Shown piece after piece: positions 35,501 through 44,019 of a DNA stretch of 64,000 bases. The notes beneath the pieces are model-generated. The model was not told the DNA's origin. It saw only the letters and a program-made list of their open reading frames with translations, and searched no databases. The stretch is from the NCBI RefSeq assembly GCF_003353425.1, contig NZ_QRAO01000003.1, forward strand, positions 46,773 to 110,772, given 5' to 3'. The stretch is from Marinirhabdus gelatinilytica. GTDB taxonomy: Bacteria > Bacteroidota > Bacteroidia > Flavobacteriales > Flavobacteriaceae. How positions within the stretch are numbered: position 1 is the first letter of the stretch; the number at the start of each line of letters is the position of its first letter. Both the position numbers and the translations under genes were made by a program.

Positions 35501-35672
35501 CTCTGGGGCACAACTACAGAACTACGAGCTGATTAAAGAGGAATTTGAAAATGAGAAAAACCGCTATGCAGAGATAAAAAATAAAGAAGGGAAAAAATTC
35601 ATGCGATTCTTGGAAAAGAACGACATGGAATTAAGTATGGATAGCAAGGAAGAATATCTGGAAGACAAATAA
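32580..35672 (+). CDS. VPS10/BNR-repeat beta-propeller protein, secreted (paralogue 3)
   Basis: Exported protein of 1030 residues with signal peptide (LVLTLFALALIPLAATAQ). It is built like the two paralogues at 4.8-11.4 kb: the opening MRARHIGPALMSGRINDLELHP and Asp-box repeats (SSDGGATFSPI, TTDGGGTWKEI, TTDGGKTWNK, SWNGGTTFEIV, TQDGGKTWNNV, TTDFGKTWKNI). The ~300-residue C-terminal part carries a beta domain and a helical, Lys/Glu-rich end. No sorting domain. It is preceded by the two LolA-like genes in the same direction and followed by a strong terminator. Confidence 0.86.
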   Translation: MKKLVLTLFALALIPLAATAQDKITLKGKELFGDMRARHIGPALMSGRINDLELHPSNSRIIYAGTAGGGVWKSSDGGATFSPIFDDYVQSIGVVTLDPNDPDQTIWVGTGETWTRNSVSVGDGLYRTTDGGGTWKEIPGFENSERIASVVVNPKNSNEVYVGVLGALWSDSEDRGVYKTTDGGKTWNKILYVGPSTGAADVIMDPTNPNVLYTSMWQFRRTGWGFNSGGENSAIYKSTDAGKTWNKIHNGFPGGKLGRIGLAVAPSDNNRLYAVLETEDKAKNGLWVSKDAGKSWEHLNNDFGLVVRPFYFSRITVDPRNPDIIVKGGLSGSISRDGGKTFKNLGQMHSDIHDVVFHIKDSDIMYAGTDGGVYRSWNGGTTFEIVENLPLSQFYHISVDDAEPYNVYGGLQDNGSWWGPSSSPGGVEARDWNSVGAGDGFRVLKHPTKNIIYSEMQGAENVWRYDVDKNRTKTIQPLPRKGDEELRFNWNAPMAVSAHVPDRFYMGSQFVHRSDDMGDTWTIISPDLTTNDPAKQDQSKSGGLSVDNSGAENHTTIFTIAESPLDQNILWVGTDDGNVQVTQDGGKTWNNVTPNLVGIPANTWVYHIEASVHGKGTAYAVFDGHTTGDMKPYALKTTDFGKTWKNIITDDIDERAFVRNIQEDYENEDLLFLGTEFGLYVTIDGGKNWSHFTNNMPLVAVHFIDLQKQTNDLVMGTHGRGVIIIDDISPLREIDQEILAKDVHFFDTEPITMVEQGGFSGNFGAETQFVGGNKPTSARIIYYLKKRHTFGKMAMEIQDMEGNTLTELNPGKSKGINVVNWNFNTTTPKMAAAKTFSFGGFTSPRVPAGKYKVVLTKGKNTYEHIIETKYDDTAITTLAERKKQEEMTQEMFDMVEDLAYMVYEIGEMQDKAKEVMENNPKGKKTAQKLYDALEDLRTDLVVTTGDNYVASAEPELRERMAELYANIAGSYDRVSGAQLQNYELIKEEFENEKNRYAEIKNKEGKKFMRFLEKNDMELSMDSKEEYLEDK

Positions 35673-35725
35673 TTGTCTGGCTATACCAAGTAGATAAATT
35701 CCTAATCCTAAGCTCACCAATTACC

Positions 35726-35762
35726 AAACCTTTCAGATCTAAAAATCTGAAAGGTTTTTTTA
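35726..35762 (+). terminator. Intrinsic terminator after VPS10/BNR paralogue 3
   Basis: AAACCTTTCAGAT (35726-35738) pairs perfectly with ATCTGAAAGGTTT (35745-35757), six-base loop, then a T run. Confidence 0.92.
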
Positions 35763-35798
35763 TGGGACAATGTGAATAATACTAGAGAATGGATTTTC

Positions 35799-37157
35799 TT
35801 ATTTGATATAAACCGTCTTTCTATTCACAAACTCACGTATCCCGTGCTTGCTGAGCTCGCGGCCGTAGCCGCTTTCCTTTACACCGCCAAAGGGCAGTCT
35901 TGGGTCGCTCTTTACGAGTTCGTTTATAAAAACGGCACCTTCATCAAATCTATAGGCAATTTTTTCGGCAGCATGGGTATCCTTTGTGAAAATGGAAACA
36001 CCCAAACCAAATTTTGAATCGTTGGACAGCTCGATGGCTTTATCAACATCTTCAAATGTAGTAATTGCCAGCGCAGGTCCAAAGGTCTCTTCTTTAAAAA
36101 CAGTCATTTTGGGCGTTACATCGCCAAGTACGGTAGGCTCGAAGTACGCACCCTGTCGCTTGCCCCCCAGCAGGAGTTTTGCACCTTGGTCAATAGATTT
36201 TGTAACCTGGTCTTCCAACTCAGATGCTAAATCTTCTCTTGCCAAGGTACCGATATAGGTTTGCTCATCCATTGGGTCGCCACTTTTTAACTCTCTTACT
36301 TTTAGAAGTAGTTTTTTTGTAAATTCTTCGGCAATACTTTTCTCTAGCAACAAACGCTTTCCTGCAATACAGCTCTGTCCCGTGTTCTGGAACCGTGCCT
36401 GAACGCAGGTTTCTATAGTTTTTTCAATATCGCAATCCTTCAAAACCACCAAAGCATTGTTCCCCCCTAATTCCAACACAGTCTTTTTAATGTGCTTTCC
36501 GGCAGTTTTTGCAACGGCGCTACCTGCAGGACCACTTCCGGTTAGGGTAACGGCCTTTACGATTGGGTTTTCAATAATGGCCTCTATCTTGTTACTACCT
36601 ACCAATACGGTTGTGAAACAGTTCTCGGGGAATCCGGCACGCTTAAAAACTTTCTCTATATTAAGAGCACTTCCAAATACGTTTGAGGCATGTTTCAACA
36701 CGCCAATATTCCCAGCCATGAGTGCCGGTGCTGCAAAGCGGAACACTTGCCAAAATGGGTAGTTCCAGGGCATCACGGCCAATACAACACCCAGCGGTTC
36801 ATATTTTGTGTAGCTTTTTTGGGCATCGGTTTCAACAGTTTCGTTTTGTAAATGGTTTTTGGCTTCTTCAGCATAGTACTCGCACACCCAAGCACATTTT
36901 TCAATCTCTGCGATGGATTGTGTTATGGGTTTGCCTATTTCGGCAGTCATTGTTCTTGCATATTCCTGTTTGTTCTTTTTCAGTTCTGAAGCTGCGGCGA
37001 GCATCAATTCCTTTCTTTCGGCAAAAGAAGTTTCCCGCCACTTGTAAAATCGCTTGTTTGCTTTTTCCAGTATTTCTGAAACTTCTTTCTTGGTATGCTC
37101 CCTGTAGGTTTCTATTTCTTTTCCTGAATAAGGGTTTATTGAAGTGGTCTTGGCCAT
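35799..37157 (-). CDS. NAD(P)-dependent aldehyde dehydrogenase, succinate-semialdehyde type
   Basis: Oxidises an aldehyde to the acid, probably succinate semialdehyde to succinate, in the cytosol. The ATG at 37157 gives 452 residues, the length of the short GabD/YneI-like enzymes; a start 24 bases upstream is weaker. The cofactor site VMPWNYPFWQ (129-138), LTGSGPAGS (205-213), the general base E229 in LELGGNNALVV, and the nucleophile C263 in GQSCIAGKR are all intact, and the C-terminal PFGGVKESGYGRELS is typical. No GABA transaminase gene is near, so the pathway cannot be fixed. Confidence 0.9.
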   Translation of the reverse strand: MAKTTSINPYSGKEIETYREHTKKEVSEILEKANKRFYKWRETSFAERKELMLAAASELKKNKQEYARTMTAEIGKPITQSIAEIEKCAWVCEYYAEEAKNHLQNETVETDAQKSYTKYEPLGVVLAVMPWNYPFWQVFRFAAPALMAGNIGVLKHASNVFGSALNIEKVFKRAGFPENCFTTVLVGSNKIEAIIENPIVKAVTLTGSGPAGSAVAKTAGKHIKKTVLELGGNNALVVLKDCDIEKTIETCVQARFQNTGQSCIAGKRLLLEKSIAEEFTKKLLLKVRELKSGDPMDEQTYIGTLAREDLASELEDQVTKSIDQGAKLLLGGKRQGAYFEPTVLGDVTPKMTVFKEETFGPALAITTFEDVDKAIELSNDSKFGLGVSIFTKDTHAAEKIAYRFDEGAVFINELVKSDPRLPFGGVKESGYGRELSKHGIREFVNRKTVYIK

Positions 37158-37310
37158 TGTTTTTCTTTTAAAAGTAAGCAACAGCAGGTAAATACTGCAA
37201 TAGATTAAGACTACTTTAACGGCAAGATTGTTGAAAAGGCGTTAGTAACTATACGATACACTGAAAGATTTCAGTATACATTTTGCTATTTTTATTAAAA
37301 CCCTAAAGTC

Positions 37311-37721
37311 ATGAACCCACGAGATATTGCGTTGTTGGAACTACGACCTGAAATCCCTTCGGCAAAACTACTTCCCGGGATGTCTTCCGAAGAGTATTTC
37401 CAGAACAAAACCTTAAGACCCATTGCTAAACTTCAAAACGATTTGTTGGTTGCTATATTCCAAAATTACTGCCGCAAGCACAAAAACGTTTTTTACGACC
37501 TTTCTGTTGAGAAGCGGTTGGATTATATTGAAAATGCCATCCACAAGGATATGAAGTTCCGAAATAGCTTGAAGGGCACCATCATTGGCCAATTTACCTT
37601 GGACGAATACGAACGCTACATCCAGAACTCTTCGGCATTGAATAAGAGAATGATGAACATAGTAAAGGAACGGCTAAAAAGCAATATCCAACTATTGGAA
37701 TATGCTTCTGAAGTCTATTGA
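37311..37721 (+). CDS. Conserved hypothetical protein (flavobacterial)
   Basis: Cytosolic product of 136 residues, mostly helical, with no signal peptide. The pattern PRDIALLELRPEIPSAKLLPGMSSEEYFQNKTLRPIAKLQNDLLVAIFQNYCRKHKNVFYDLSVEKRLDYIENAIHKDMKFRNSLKGTIIGQFTLDEYERYI is the kind of short conserved protein found across the family and sometimes labelled glyoxalase without basis; no metal-binding motif is present. Function unknown. Confidence 0.75.
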   Translation: MNPRDIALLELRPEIPSAKLLPGMSSEEYFQNKTLRPIAKLQNDLLVAIFQNYCRKHKNVFYDLSVEKRLDYIENAIHKDMKFRNSLKGTIIGQFTLDEYERYIQNSSALNKRMMNIVKERLKSNIQLLEYASEVY

Positions 37722-38054
37722 ATTTACTGTTCGATATAGGCGCGACCAGCCTTCATTTTTTAAATACGAAAATTGGAAAGCGCTTACCATCAGCGTGTAG
37801 GAAAACCTTATCCTATAACCAATGGTTTATTCCCTTAAAAAATTTCAAAACCAGTTGTTAACGAAAGGTTAATTTGTTCCTAAAAATCTTAATAAAAATA
37901 GCCGTAAAGCATTTAAAATAGAGGTCTATTACTGATAATCAACCACTTATGAAAAACAAAAGCCCTAACTTGTGTTAAGGTTAAATTAAATACTACTTTT
38001 TTCTATGCTATCGTTTGTAGGAATTCTATTTTTGGCACTAAATAAAAACCCTAA
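37722..38054. other. 333-bp intergenic region before the OmpA gene
   Basis: No convincing gene on either strand. It is AT-rich, holds a short CCTAAC...GTTAAGG inverted repeat near 37964-37980 and a -7 box at 38027-38034. Its length suggests a long untranslated leader or upstream control of the OmpA gene, but no known riboswitch motif was recognised. Confidence 0.5.
38027..38034 (+). promoter_or_regulatory. -7 box of the OmpA/TSP3 gene
   Basis: TATTTTTG fits TAnnTTTG, 20 bases before the first ATG at 38055. Confidence 0.5.
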
Positions 38055-39341
38055 ATGATGAAGAAAGTTACCCTGGTACTTACAGCACTGTTCGCAACGG
38101 TTGCTTTGTACGCACAAGAAGAATCTGAGATTCAATTAAACGAGTACAACAAATGGTCCATAGAGTTAAGTGGAGGGCTGTTAAAGCCTTCTTCCCCTTT
38201 TGCCGATGGCTATAGCGTAAATAGTATTGCCCCATACCAAGCTTCCTTGGGTGTAAGGTATATGATGAACGAAAAGTTTGGTGTTCGTGCCAATCTTGGA
38301 TACGCAAGCATATCTGAAGAGGACAACAGCCTACCTTTTGAGACTTCCTACTACAGAGGTACCCTAGAAGGGGTAGTGAACCTAGGAAACCTATTAGAGT
38401 TCTCGGACTGGACTGAAACTTTTGGCCTTTTGGTACACGGTGGTGGTGGTTATTCGGTTATCAACCACGAGGAACCATTTGAGCTGGATGAAAAGGACAC
38501 TACATTCAACCTTATGTTGGGACTTACCCCACAAGTTAGACTTTCTGACAGGATTGCCCTTTTTGCCGATGTTTCCATAATTCCAAATATTGGTATGGAG
38601 CGCTCTTGGGACGGTATAGAAGTGATACAAACTGCTAACCGAAGAATTGACGATGGTCTTTTGTACCAAGTTTCAGCTGGTATCAACATTTACCTAGGAA
38701 GCGAAAGCAAGCACGCAGATTGGTATTCAGAAAAATCTGTACTGCTTTCAAAAGTTGAAGAATTGGAAGGAAGACTCGCTAAAGTTGAAACCGACCTTAT
38801 AGATAGCGACCAGGACGGAGTGCCAGACTATTTGGACAGGGAGCCTAATACAGTATCGGGCGTTGCCGTAAACACTAAAGGTATTGCAGTAGACCAAAAC
38901 AACAACGGAATTCCGGACGAGCTTGAGCCATCTTTGGACAATCGCTACGTAAACGAATCTGACTACGTTGTAGGTGGACAAGGAAGCGGCCTTAACGTGG
39001 AAGAGCTATTGAACAAAGGATACGTGAACGTATACTTCAAGTTCAACAGTACTACTCCTGAGACCTATTCTCTGGAGGCGATCAATTACTTAATAAAGTA
39101 TATGAAGGAAAATCCATCGGCCAATGCAGAGTTGATTGGATATGCAGATGAAATTGGCAACCCATCGTATAACCAAACACTTTCTGAAAAGCGTGCCAAT
39201 AAGGTAAAAGATATCTTGGTAGCCGCTGGAATTGCTCAAAACAGATTGACAGTTACAGGAAATGGCGAAGATGCCTCTGTAGAGAAGTCTTCTGCACCAG
39301 CAAGACAACTGGTACGTAGAGTTACCTTTAGATTGAAATAA
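38055..39341 (+). CDS. OmpA-family outer-membrane protein with TSP3 repeats
   Basis: Abundant-type outer-membrane protein of 428 residues. Signal peptide (LVLTALFATVALYAQ), an N-terminal eight-strand-like barrel (~25-215, e.g. KWSIELSGGLLKPSSPF, GVRYMMNEKFGVRANLGYAS), a short coiled linker, then thrombospondin type-3 calcium-binding repeats (DSDQDGVPDYLDREPNT; DQNNNGIPDELEP), and a C-terminal OmpA domain (VYFKFNSTTPETYSLEAINYL, AELIGYADEIGNPSYNQTLSEKRANKVKDIL, ARQLVRRVTFRL) binding peptidoglycan. The usual GHTD is GYAD here. A second ATG follows directly at 38058. Confidence 0.93.
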   Translation: MMKKVTLVLTALFATVALYAQEESEIQLNEYNKWSIELSGGLLKPSSPFADGYSVNSIAPYQASLGVRYMMNEKFGVRANLGYASISEEDNSLPFETSYYRGTLEGVVNLGNLLEFSDWTETFGLLVHGGGGYSVINHEEPFELDEKDTTFNLMLGLTPQVRLSDRIALFADVSIIPNIGMERSWDGIEVIQTANRRIDDGLLYQVSAGINIYLGSESKHADWYSEKSVLLSKVEELEGRLAKVETDLIDSDQDGVPDYLDREPNTVSGVAVNTKGIAVDQNNNGIPDELEPSLDNRYVNESDYVVGGQGSGLNVEELLNKGYVNVYFKFNSTTPETYSLEAINYLIKYMKENPSANAELIGYADEIGNPSYNQTLSEKRANKVKDILVAAGIAQNRLTVTGNGEDASVEKSSAPARQLVRRVTFRLK

Positions 39342-39363
39342 GAAAATTTACAAACCCAAAATA

Positions 39364-39402
39364 AAGGTCCTTTGCAATACATTTTGCAAGGGACTTTTTT
39401 TA
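39364..39402 (+). terminator. Intrinsic terminator after the OmpA/TSP3 gene
   Basis: GTCCTTTGCAA pairs with TTGCAAGGGAC (one G-U), followed by seven T. It reaches the stop codon of the convergent gene. Confidence 0.8.
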
Positions 39403-40095
39403 TGGCAACGTGGATACTCCGTTAAGATCAGTAGTCAATACCTCGCTCATATAATCGAAAAATGGCCGAAGCAACTCAAAATGGTGCACCACTTTTTCTG
39501 AAAAATCCGGTGCCGTAACCTCTGCATCGGTAAACGGATGGGTGACCACGAAATTCTTCAACCGTATCAAATCTATATTTGGGTGTTCTTTGCTGAAACC
39601 TTTTGGTGCTGTTTTTACAGGGTCCCAAGCCTCGAACTTTCCGCCGTAGGCCTTTTTGAATTCAGTTGCCGCAAGGATGTTACGTATTTCAGAAGCATCC
39701 ATCTCAAACTCTTTACGGATCCGCAACAAATCTGAAGGCTCCGGGCCAAAAAATCCCCCAGCGACAACACTTTTATTGTTGGGTTCAATACGCAGGTAAT
39801 ACCCCCCGCGCCTGTGCGCCCCTGCCCTACTGAAACTTACACTACGGTGCACATTATAGGGCGTCTTATCTTTACTGAAACGTATATCCCGGTTAATACG
39901 AAACACTTTCAATTTTGATATCTCATCGGTTTTGTTGAGTCCCTTTTCAACTTCGGTATAAAATTCCTTGAGTGCTTTTTCGCTTGTCTTATATGTTTTT
40001 CGGTGCGCGTCCATCCATTCCTTAGTGTTGTTCTTGGCGAGTTTTCTTAAGAATTCTAGAGAAGATTTTGGTACAGTAGCGCTCATAATTTTCAA
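39400..40095 (-). CDS. DUF2461 family protein
   Basis: Cytosolic protein of 231 residues (TTG start at 40095) or 228 from the more likely ATG at 40086 (MSATVPKSSLEFL). The family pattern is complete: LEFLRKLAKNNTKEWMDAHRKTY, KVFRINRDIRFSKDKTPYNVHRSVSFSRAG, GGYYLRIEPNNKSVVAGGFFGPEPSDLLRIRKEF, and HPNIDLIRLKNFVVTHPFTD. The family (TIGR02453) has no established function. It is a single gene convergent with the OmpA gene. Confidence 0.9.
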   Translation of the reverse strand: MKIMSATVPKSSLEFLRKLAKNNTKEWMDAHRKTYKTSEKALKEFYTEVEKGLNKTDEISKLKVFRINRDIRFSKDKTPYNVHRSVSFSRAGAHRRGGYYLRIEPNNKSVVAGGFFGPEPSDLLRIRKEFEMDASEIRNILAATEFKKAYGGKFEAWDPVKTAPKGFSKEHPNIDLIRLKNFVVTHPFTDAEVTAPDFSEKVVHHFELLRPFFDYMSEVLTTDLNGVSTLP

Positions 40096-40160
40096 ATTGA
40101 AGAAATAAAGATACCTTAATTTTCCTATCTTTATATGAAATAACCTTAAACCAAACCAAA

Positions 40161-40592
40161 ATGAACACCACCATTAAACCGCCAAAATCTTTTTGGATCA
40201 TTGCAGTGATAGCCCTTTTGTGGAACCTCATGGGGGTTTACCAATATTATTTGGGAACTTATGAACTGGAAAGCTTGAGAGAGAGCGTCCCTGCAGATCA
40301 ATTTGTGATCATGGAATCCCTGCCCGCCTGGTACAGTATTGTATTTGCAATTGCTGTATTTTCAGGATTGTTGGGCTGTATTTTGTTACTGGCCAGAAAA
40401 AAATTGGCCGTCCTTTTGTTCGCCCTTTCTTTGTTAACGGTACTGGTCATTGAAATATATTGGCTAATGGCGACCGATATTTTGCAGGTTGCCGGATACG
40501 GAGCTGCCGTAATGCCGCTATTGGTAATTGCTGTGGCCATTTTTCTATATTTTTATAGTAAGGGTGCCGCTAGAAATGCGTGGCTCGGGTGA
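40161..40592 (+). CDS. Four-helix membrane protein of unknown function
   Basis: Product of 143 residues with four membrane helices: SFWIIAVIALLWNLMGVYQYYLG, WYSIVFAIAVFSGLLGCILLLA, LAVLLFALSLLTVLVIEIYWLM and AAVMPLLVIAVAIFLYFYS. The first helix motif WNLMGVYQY is common in a family of small flavobacterial membrane proteins sometimes called sugar transporters without support. A -7-like TATCTTTA is at 40126-40133 and a terminator follows, so it is a single-gene unit. Confidence 0.75.
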   Translation: MNTTIKPPKSFWIIAVIALLWNLMGVYQYYLGTYELESLRESVPADQFVIMESLPAWYSIVFAIAVFSGLLGCILLLARKKLAVLLFALSLLTVLVIEIYWLMATDILQVAGYGAAVMPLLVIAVAIFLYFYSKGAARNAWLG

Positions 40593-40621
40593 TCGTTGGA
40601 TCTTGAGTTGAAGATCTTTAA

Positions 40622-40654
40622 AAAAGGTTTCAGCTAGGCTGAAGCCTTTTTTTT
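40622..40654 (+). terminator. Intrinsic terminator after the four-helix membrane protein gene
   Basis: AAAGGTTTCAGC (40623-40634) pairs with GCTGAAGCCTTT (40638-40649), three-base loop, long T run. Confidence 0.9.
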
Positions 40655-40676
40655 TGCTTACTCACTACTTACCAAG

Positions 40677-41768
40677 CTAAAGCCACTTTTTCCGTTTAAA
40701 ATACCATAACAGGCCAAAGAACACCAAAATCATAGCTCCCCAAAGATAAAAATAGCCGTACTTTAACTGAAGCTCTGGGATGTACTCAAAATTCATCCCG
40801 TAGATTCCTGCCATAAAGGTTAGAGGAATAAAGATAGAGGCCATGATGGTCAATACCTTCATCACTTCGTTCATTTTGTTGCTTATGGTGGTCATGTACA
40901 TATCCATCAATCCCCAGATCATTTCACGATAGATATCTACACTTTCAGAGACCTGGATAATATGGTCGTACAAATCACGAATGTAGTTTTGGGTTCTTGT
41001 CTCTATAAGCGGTGTATCTGTTTTTTCCAAACGATTGATAACTTCCCGTAAAGGTACTACCGCTCTTCGAATACGCAGAATTTCCTTTTTCAAGACCTGT
41101 ATATCTTGGGTGATATCATCTTCAATTTTATCCTCAAACAGCTGGTCTTCAATAAATTCAATCTTTGAGCTCAAGGTTTCTATTACACTAAAGTAATTAT
41201 CCACAATGGCATCCAACAGTGCAAACATTAAATAATCTGCACCGGCATTCCGCACCCTACCCTTTGCATTTGCCAATCGGTCACGGAGTCCGTCCCAAAC
41301 ATCACCATCGGCCTCCTGGAACGTGGTAACATAGTCTTTTCCCACAACCATGCTCACGTGTTCATTTATAAAATCGCCCTCGTCACTATAGTGTAGCATC
41401 TTGAACACGATAAAAAGATACTCCTCATACTCGTCCATTTTGGGACGCTGGTTGGTGGTCACGATGTCTTCCTGAATAAGAGGATGCAGGTTATAATATT
41501 CCCCCAAGCGCTCTATCTCCTTGGTGTTGTTAAGACCGTTGATGTTTATCCAGGTAACATGCTCCGAAGTTTCAAAACCGAAGGCATCCTCAATGTTTTC
41601 AGAATCTACCCTTTTGTAATGGTTCTTCGAGTAATCAATAATCTCAACCTTGGTAGAAACATTTTGCTTAGTACCAGTATAGGTTACTGTACCAGGAGCT
41701 TCATTGTGAATAAGAGGTCTCTTAACGGTGGGGATTTTTAGCCTTCTTCTCTTTTTTTTGGCGGTCAT
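40677..41768 (-). CDS. corA: Magnesium/cobalt transporter CorA
   Basis: Pentameric inner-membrane Mg2+ channel, 363 residues. A large cytosolic domain (residues ~30-300, with HPLIQEDIVTTNQRPKMDEYEEYLFIVFKM and the long stalk helix) precedes two C-terminal membrane helices. The selectivity motif YGMNF is present in FMAGIYGMNFEYIPELQL, and the second helix (YFYLWGAMILVFFGLLWYF) is followed by a basic tail KRKKWL. It lies between the histidine operon and a small membrane-protein gene and seems to be transcribed alone. Confidence 0.95.
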   Translation of the reverse strand: MTAKKKRRRLKIPTVKRPLIHNEAPGTVTYTGTKQNVSTKVEIIDYSKNHYKRVDSENIEDAFGFETSEHVTWININGLNNTKEIERLGEYYNLHPLIQEDIVTTNQRPKMDEYEEYLFIVFKMLHYSDEGDFINEHVSMVVGKDYVTTFQEADGDVWDGLRDRLANAKGRVRNAGADYLMFALLDAIVDNYFSVIETLSSKIEFIEDQLFEDKIEDDITQDIQVLKKEILRIRRAVVPLREVINRLEKTDTPLIETRTQNYIRDLYDHIIQVSESVDIYREMIWGLMDMYMTTISNKMNEVMKVLTIMASIFIPLTFMAGIYGMNFEYIPELQLKYGYFYLWGAMILVFFGLLWYFKRKKWL

Positions 41769-41874
41769 AGGTTATAATTGAATTTTAAAGGTAGGGAAAC
41801 TTCATAAATAATTTGAGCCGTATAAAAATTCAATATTGAAATTTATAATTATAACAAATAAGTTCGATAAGGTA

Positions 41875-42492
41875 CTATTCATTTCTGTCGAATTTATGTC
41901 TGGATTTCAAGGTTCTTTCCACATCGCGAATGTGGAATCCTTTTGCCTGTAGCAAGACCATTAGGTGAAACAGCAAATCTGCACTTTCGTTGAGAAAAGC
42001 CAGATCATCGTCATCTTTTGCTTCAATAACCACTTCCACCGCTTCTTCACCAACCTTTTGGGCAATTTTATTGATCCCTTTTCTGAACAAGGAAGCTACA
42101 TAGCTTTTTTCCTGTTCGCCGTCGTAGCGACGATCCTCTATCACGTGTTCCAAATAGGACAAAAAACCAAAGTTGGGTACGTTCTTTTCACCCCAACAGG
42201 TATCGGTCCCCTCGTGGCAGGTGGGGCCCTCGGGATTTGCTTGGACCAGTATGGTGTCGTTGTCGCAATCTACTTTCATCGATACAAGGTTCAGGTAGTT
42301 TCCGGTTTCTTCGCCTTTCGTCCAAAGCCGGTTTTTGTTTCGACTGAAAAAAGTGATCTTACCTGTTTTTTCAGTTTTATTTACTGCCTCTTCGTTCATA
42401 AAACCGAGCATTAGAACGTTTTTTGTCATGGAATCTTGAATCACTGCAGGAACAAGATTGTTCGGGTATTTCGAATAGTTTATTTTCATCAT
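41875..42492 (-). CDS. hisIE: Bifunctional phosphoribosyl-AMP cyclohydrolase / phosphoribosyl-ATP pyrophosphatase
   Basis: Steps 2 and 3 of histidine synthesis in one 205-residue protein. Residues 1-~105 are the HisI cyclohydrolase (FFSRNKNRLWTKGEETGNYLNL; VDCDNDTILVQANPEGPTCHEGTDTCW with the zinc Cys residues). Residues ~110-205 are the HisE pyrophosphatase (YVASLFRKGINKIAQKVGEEAVEVVIEAK; ESADLLFHLMVLL). It is the last gene of the his operon, seven bases after hisF. A second ATG follows the first. Confidence 0.96.
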   Translation of the reverse strand: MMKINYSKYPNNLVPAVIQDSMTKNVLMLGFMNEEAVNKTEKTGKITFFSRNKNRLWTKGEETGNYLNLVSMKVDCDNDTILVQANPEGPTCHEGTDTCWGEKNVPNFGFLSYLEHVIEDRRYDGEQEKSYVASLFRKGINKIAQKVGEEAVEVVIEAKDDDDLAFLNESADLLFHLMVLLQAKGFHIRDVERTLKSRHKFDRNE

Positions 42493-42499
42493 TCTGTTT

Positions 42500-43255
42500 T
42501 TATATTCTAATAGATATGTTATTGTTCAATAATTCTTTTTTTAATGCTGAAATTTCAATTTCCTTAAAATGAAAAACACTGGCCGCCAAGGCTGCGTCTG
42601 CCTTTCCCATTTTAAAAGCATCCACAAAATGCTGCACGTTTCCCGCCCCCCCAGAAGCGATAATGGGTATATTCACTGTTTCTGAAAGTTTTGCCAAAGC
42701 CTTATTAGCAAAACCATTCTTGGTACCATCGTTGTTCATAGAGGTAAACAAAATTTCACCTGCGCCTCTTTGCTCCACTTCCCTTGCCCAATCAAAAAGG
42801 TTCCATGCCGTGGGCACCTTCCCTCCTAACAAATGAACGATCCACTCATCCTCAACCTGTTTGGCATCTATGGCCACGGTGATGCACTGTGTGCCAAATT
42901 TAGCAACCAAATCGTTAATCAGCTGCGGGTTTTTGACTGCTGAAGAGTTTATCGATGCCTTGTCGGCGCCATTGTTCAACAATACAGCGACATCTTGAAT
43001 GCTTGAGATACCACCTCCCACGGTAAATGGTATATTGATGGCCTTGGCTACTTTTAAGACCAATTGCGCCAAGGTTTTCCTTTTCTCTTCGGTGGCTGAA
43101 ATATCCAGAAAGACTAGTTCGTCCGCCCCATTTTCCGAATAGACTTTCGCCAGTTCTACAGGGTCGCCCGCATCCCGGAGGTTCACAAAATTGACACCCT
43201 TTACGGTACGTCCATCTTTTATATCTAGGCAGGGAATGATTCTTTTAGTTAGCAT
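42500..43255 (-). CDS. hisF: Imidazole glycerol phosphate synthase, cyclase subunit HisF
   Basis: TIM-barrel subunit (251 residues) that, with ammonia from HisH, makes imidazole-glycerol phosphate and AICAR. The ATG at 43255 gives the standard start [23 protein letters not shown]; a start at 43273 adds six unsupported residues. Catalytic D11 (CLDIKDG) and D130 (VAIDAK) and phosphate loops ([16 protein letters not shown]) are intact. It overlaps hisA by 11 bases. Confidence 0.97.
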   Translation of the reverse strand: MLTKRIIPCLDIKDGRTVKGVNFVNLRDAGDPVELAKVYSENGADELVFLDISATEEKRKTLAQLVLKVAKAINIPFTVGGGISSIQDVAVLLNNGADKASINSSAVKNPQLINDLVAKFGTQCITVAIDAKQVEDEWIVHLLGGKVPTAWNLFDWAREVEQRGAGEILFTSMNNDGTKNGFANKALAKLSETVNIPIIASGGAGNVQHFVDAFKMGKADAALAASVFHFKEIEISALKKELLNNNISIRI

Positions 43256-43991
43256 CGACAATATAATTTTCAAGTTGCTTTAATGAAATTTTTTGCTCAT
43301 AAATTGCTTTTCCAATGATCACACCCTCGCAGCCCATCGTGGCGAGCTTAGGGAGTTCGCTAAAAGTGGAAATGCCGCCAGAAGCTATAAGGCGCATCTC
43401 AGTTTCGCTGTGCGGCCTGTCACAATTTTTCAGTATTTTCGCATACAGTGAAAATGCAGGCCCTTGCAGCATACCGTCGCTACCAATATCGGTACAAATA
43501 ATATATTGAATGCCCTCTTTTAGGTATTTTTGGACAAACGGAAGCAGTGCTTCATCACTTTCTTCCTGCCAACCACTCACGGCAATCCTTTCTTCCTTTA
43601 CATCGGCTCCCAGTATTATTTTTTCTGGTCCGTATGTTGCTATCCAGTTTTTGAATACTTCAGGGTTTTTTACTGCGATGCTACCACCGGTAATTTGATG
43701 GGCACCACTCGCGAAAGCAATTTTCAAATCTTCGTCAGATTTCAAACCGCCACCGAAATCTATCTTAAGGGTTGTCTTTGAAGCAATTTGCTCCAGCACC
43801 TTATAATTCACGATATGCTGGCTCTTGGCTCCATCTAGATCTACCAAGTGCAGGTATTGTATTCCGTGGGCCTCAAACTGCTTGGCAACCTCTAGCGGAT
43901 TTTCGTTATATATTTTCTGGGTGTTGTAGTCGCCTTTACGCAAGCGAACACACTTTCCTTCTAGTATGTCTATGGCAGGGATAATTCTCAT
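43245..43991 (-). CDS. hisA: Phosphoribosylformimino-5-aminoimidazole carboxamide ribotide isomerase HisA
   Basis: Cytosolic TIM-barrel isomerase (248 residues) acting before the HisFH synthase. [22 protein letters not shown] carries the catalytic Asp (D8), and the second catalytic Asp is in [15 protein letters not shown]. Phosphate loops are [11 protein letters not shown] and [12 protein letters not shown]. It is 28 bases downstream of hisH and overlaps hisF by 11 bases, so translational coupling with hisF is likely. Confidence 0.97.
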   Translation of the reverse strand: MRIIPAIDILEGKCVRLRKGDYNTQKIYNENPLEVAKQFEAHGIQYLHLVDLDGAKSQHIVNYKVLEQIASKTTLKIDFGGGLKSDEDLKIAFASGAHQITGGSIAVKNPEVFKNWIATYGPEKIILGADVKEERIAVSGWQEESDEALLPFVQKYLKEGIQYIICTDIGSDGMLQGPAFSLYAKILKNCDRPHSETEMRLIASGGISTFSELPKLATMGCEGVIIGKAIYEQKISLKQLENYIVDAN

Positions 43992-44019
43992 TGGTAATTC
44001 TAGTTTTTTGTATATAAGG

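Noticed and set aside
41965..42414. 149-codon ORF antisense to hisIE
   Set aside because: Low-complexity aromatic product; hisIE motifs are intact on the other strand.
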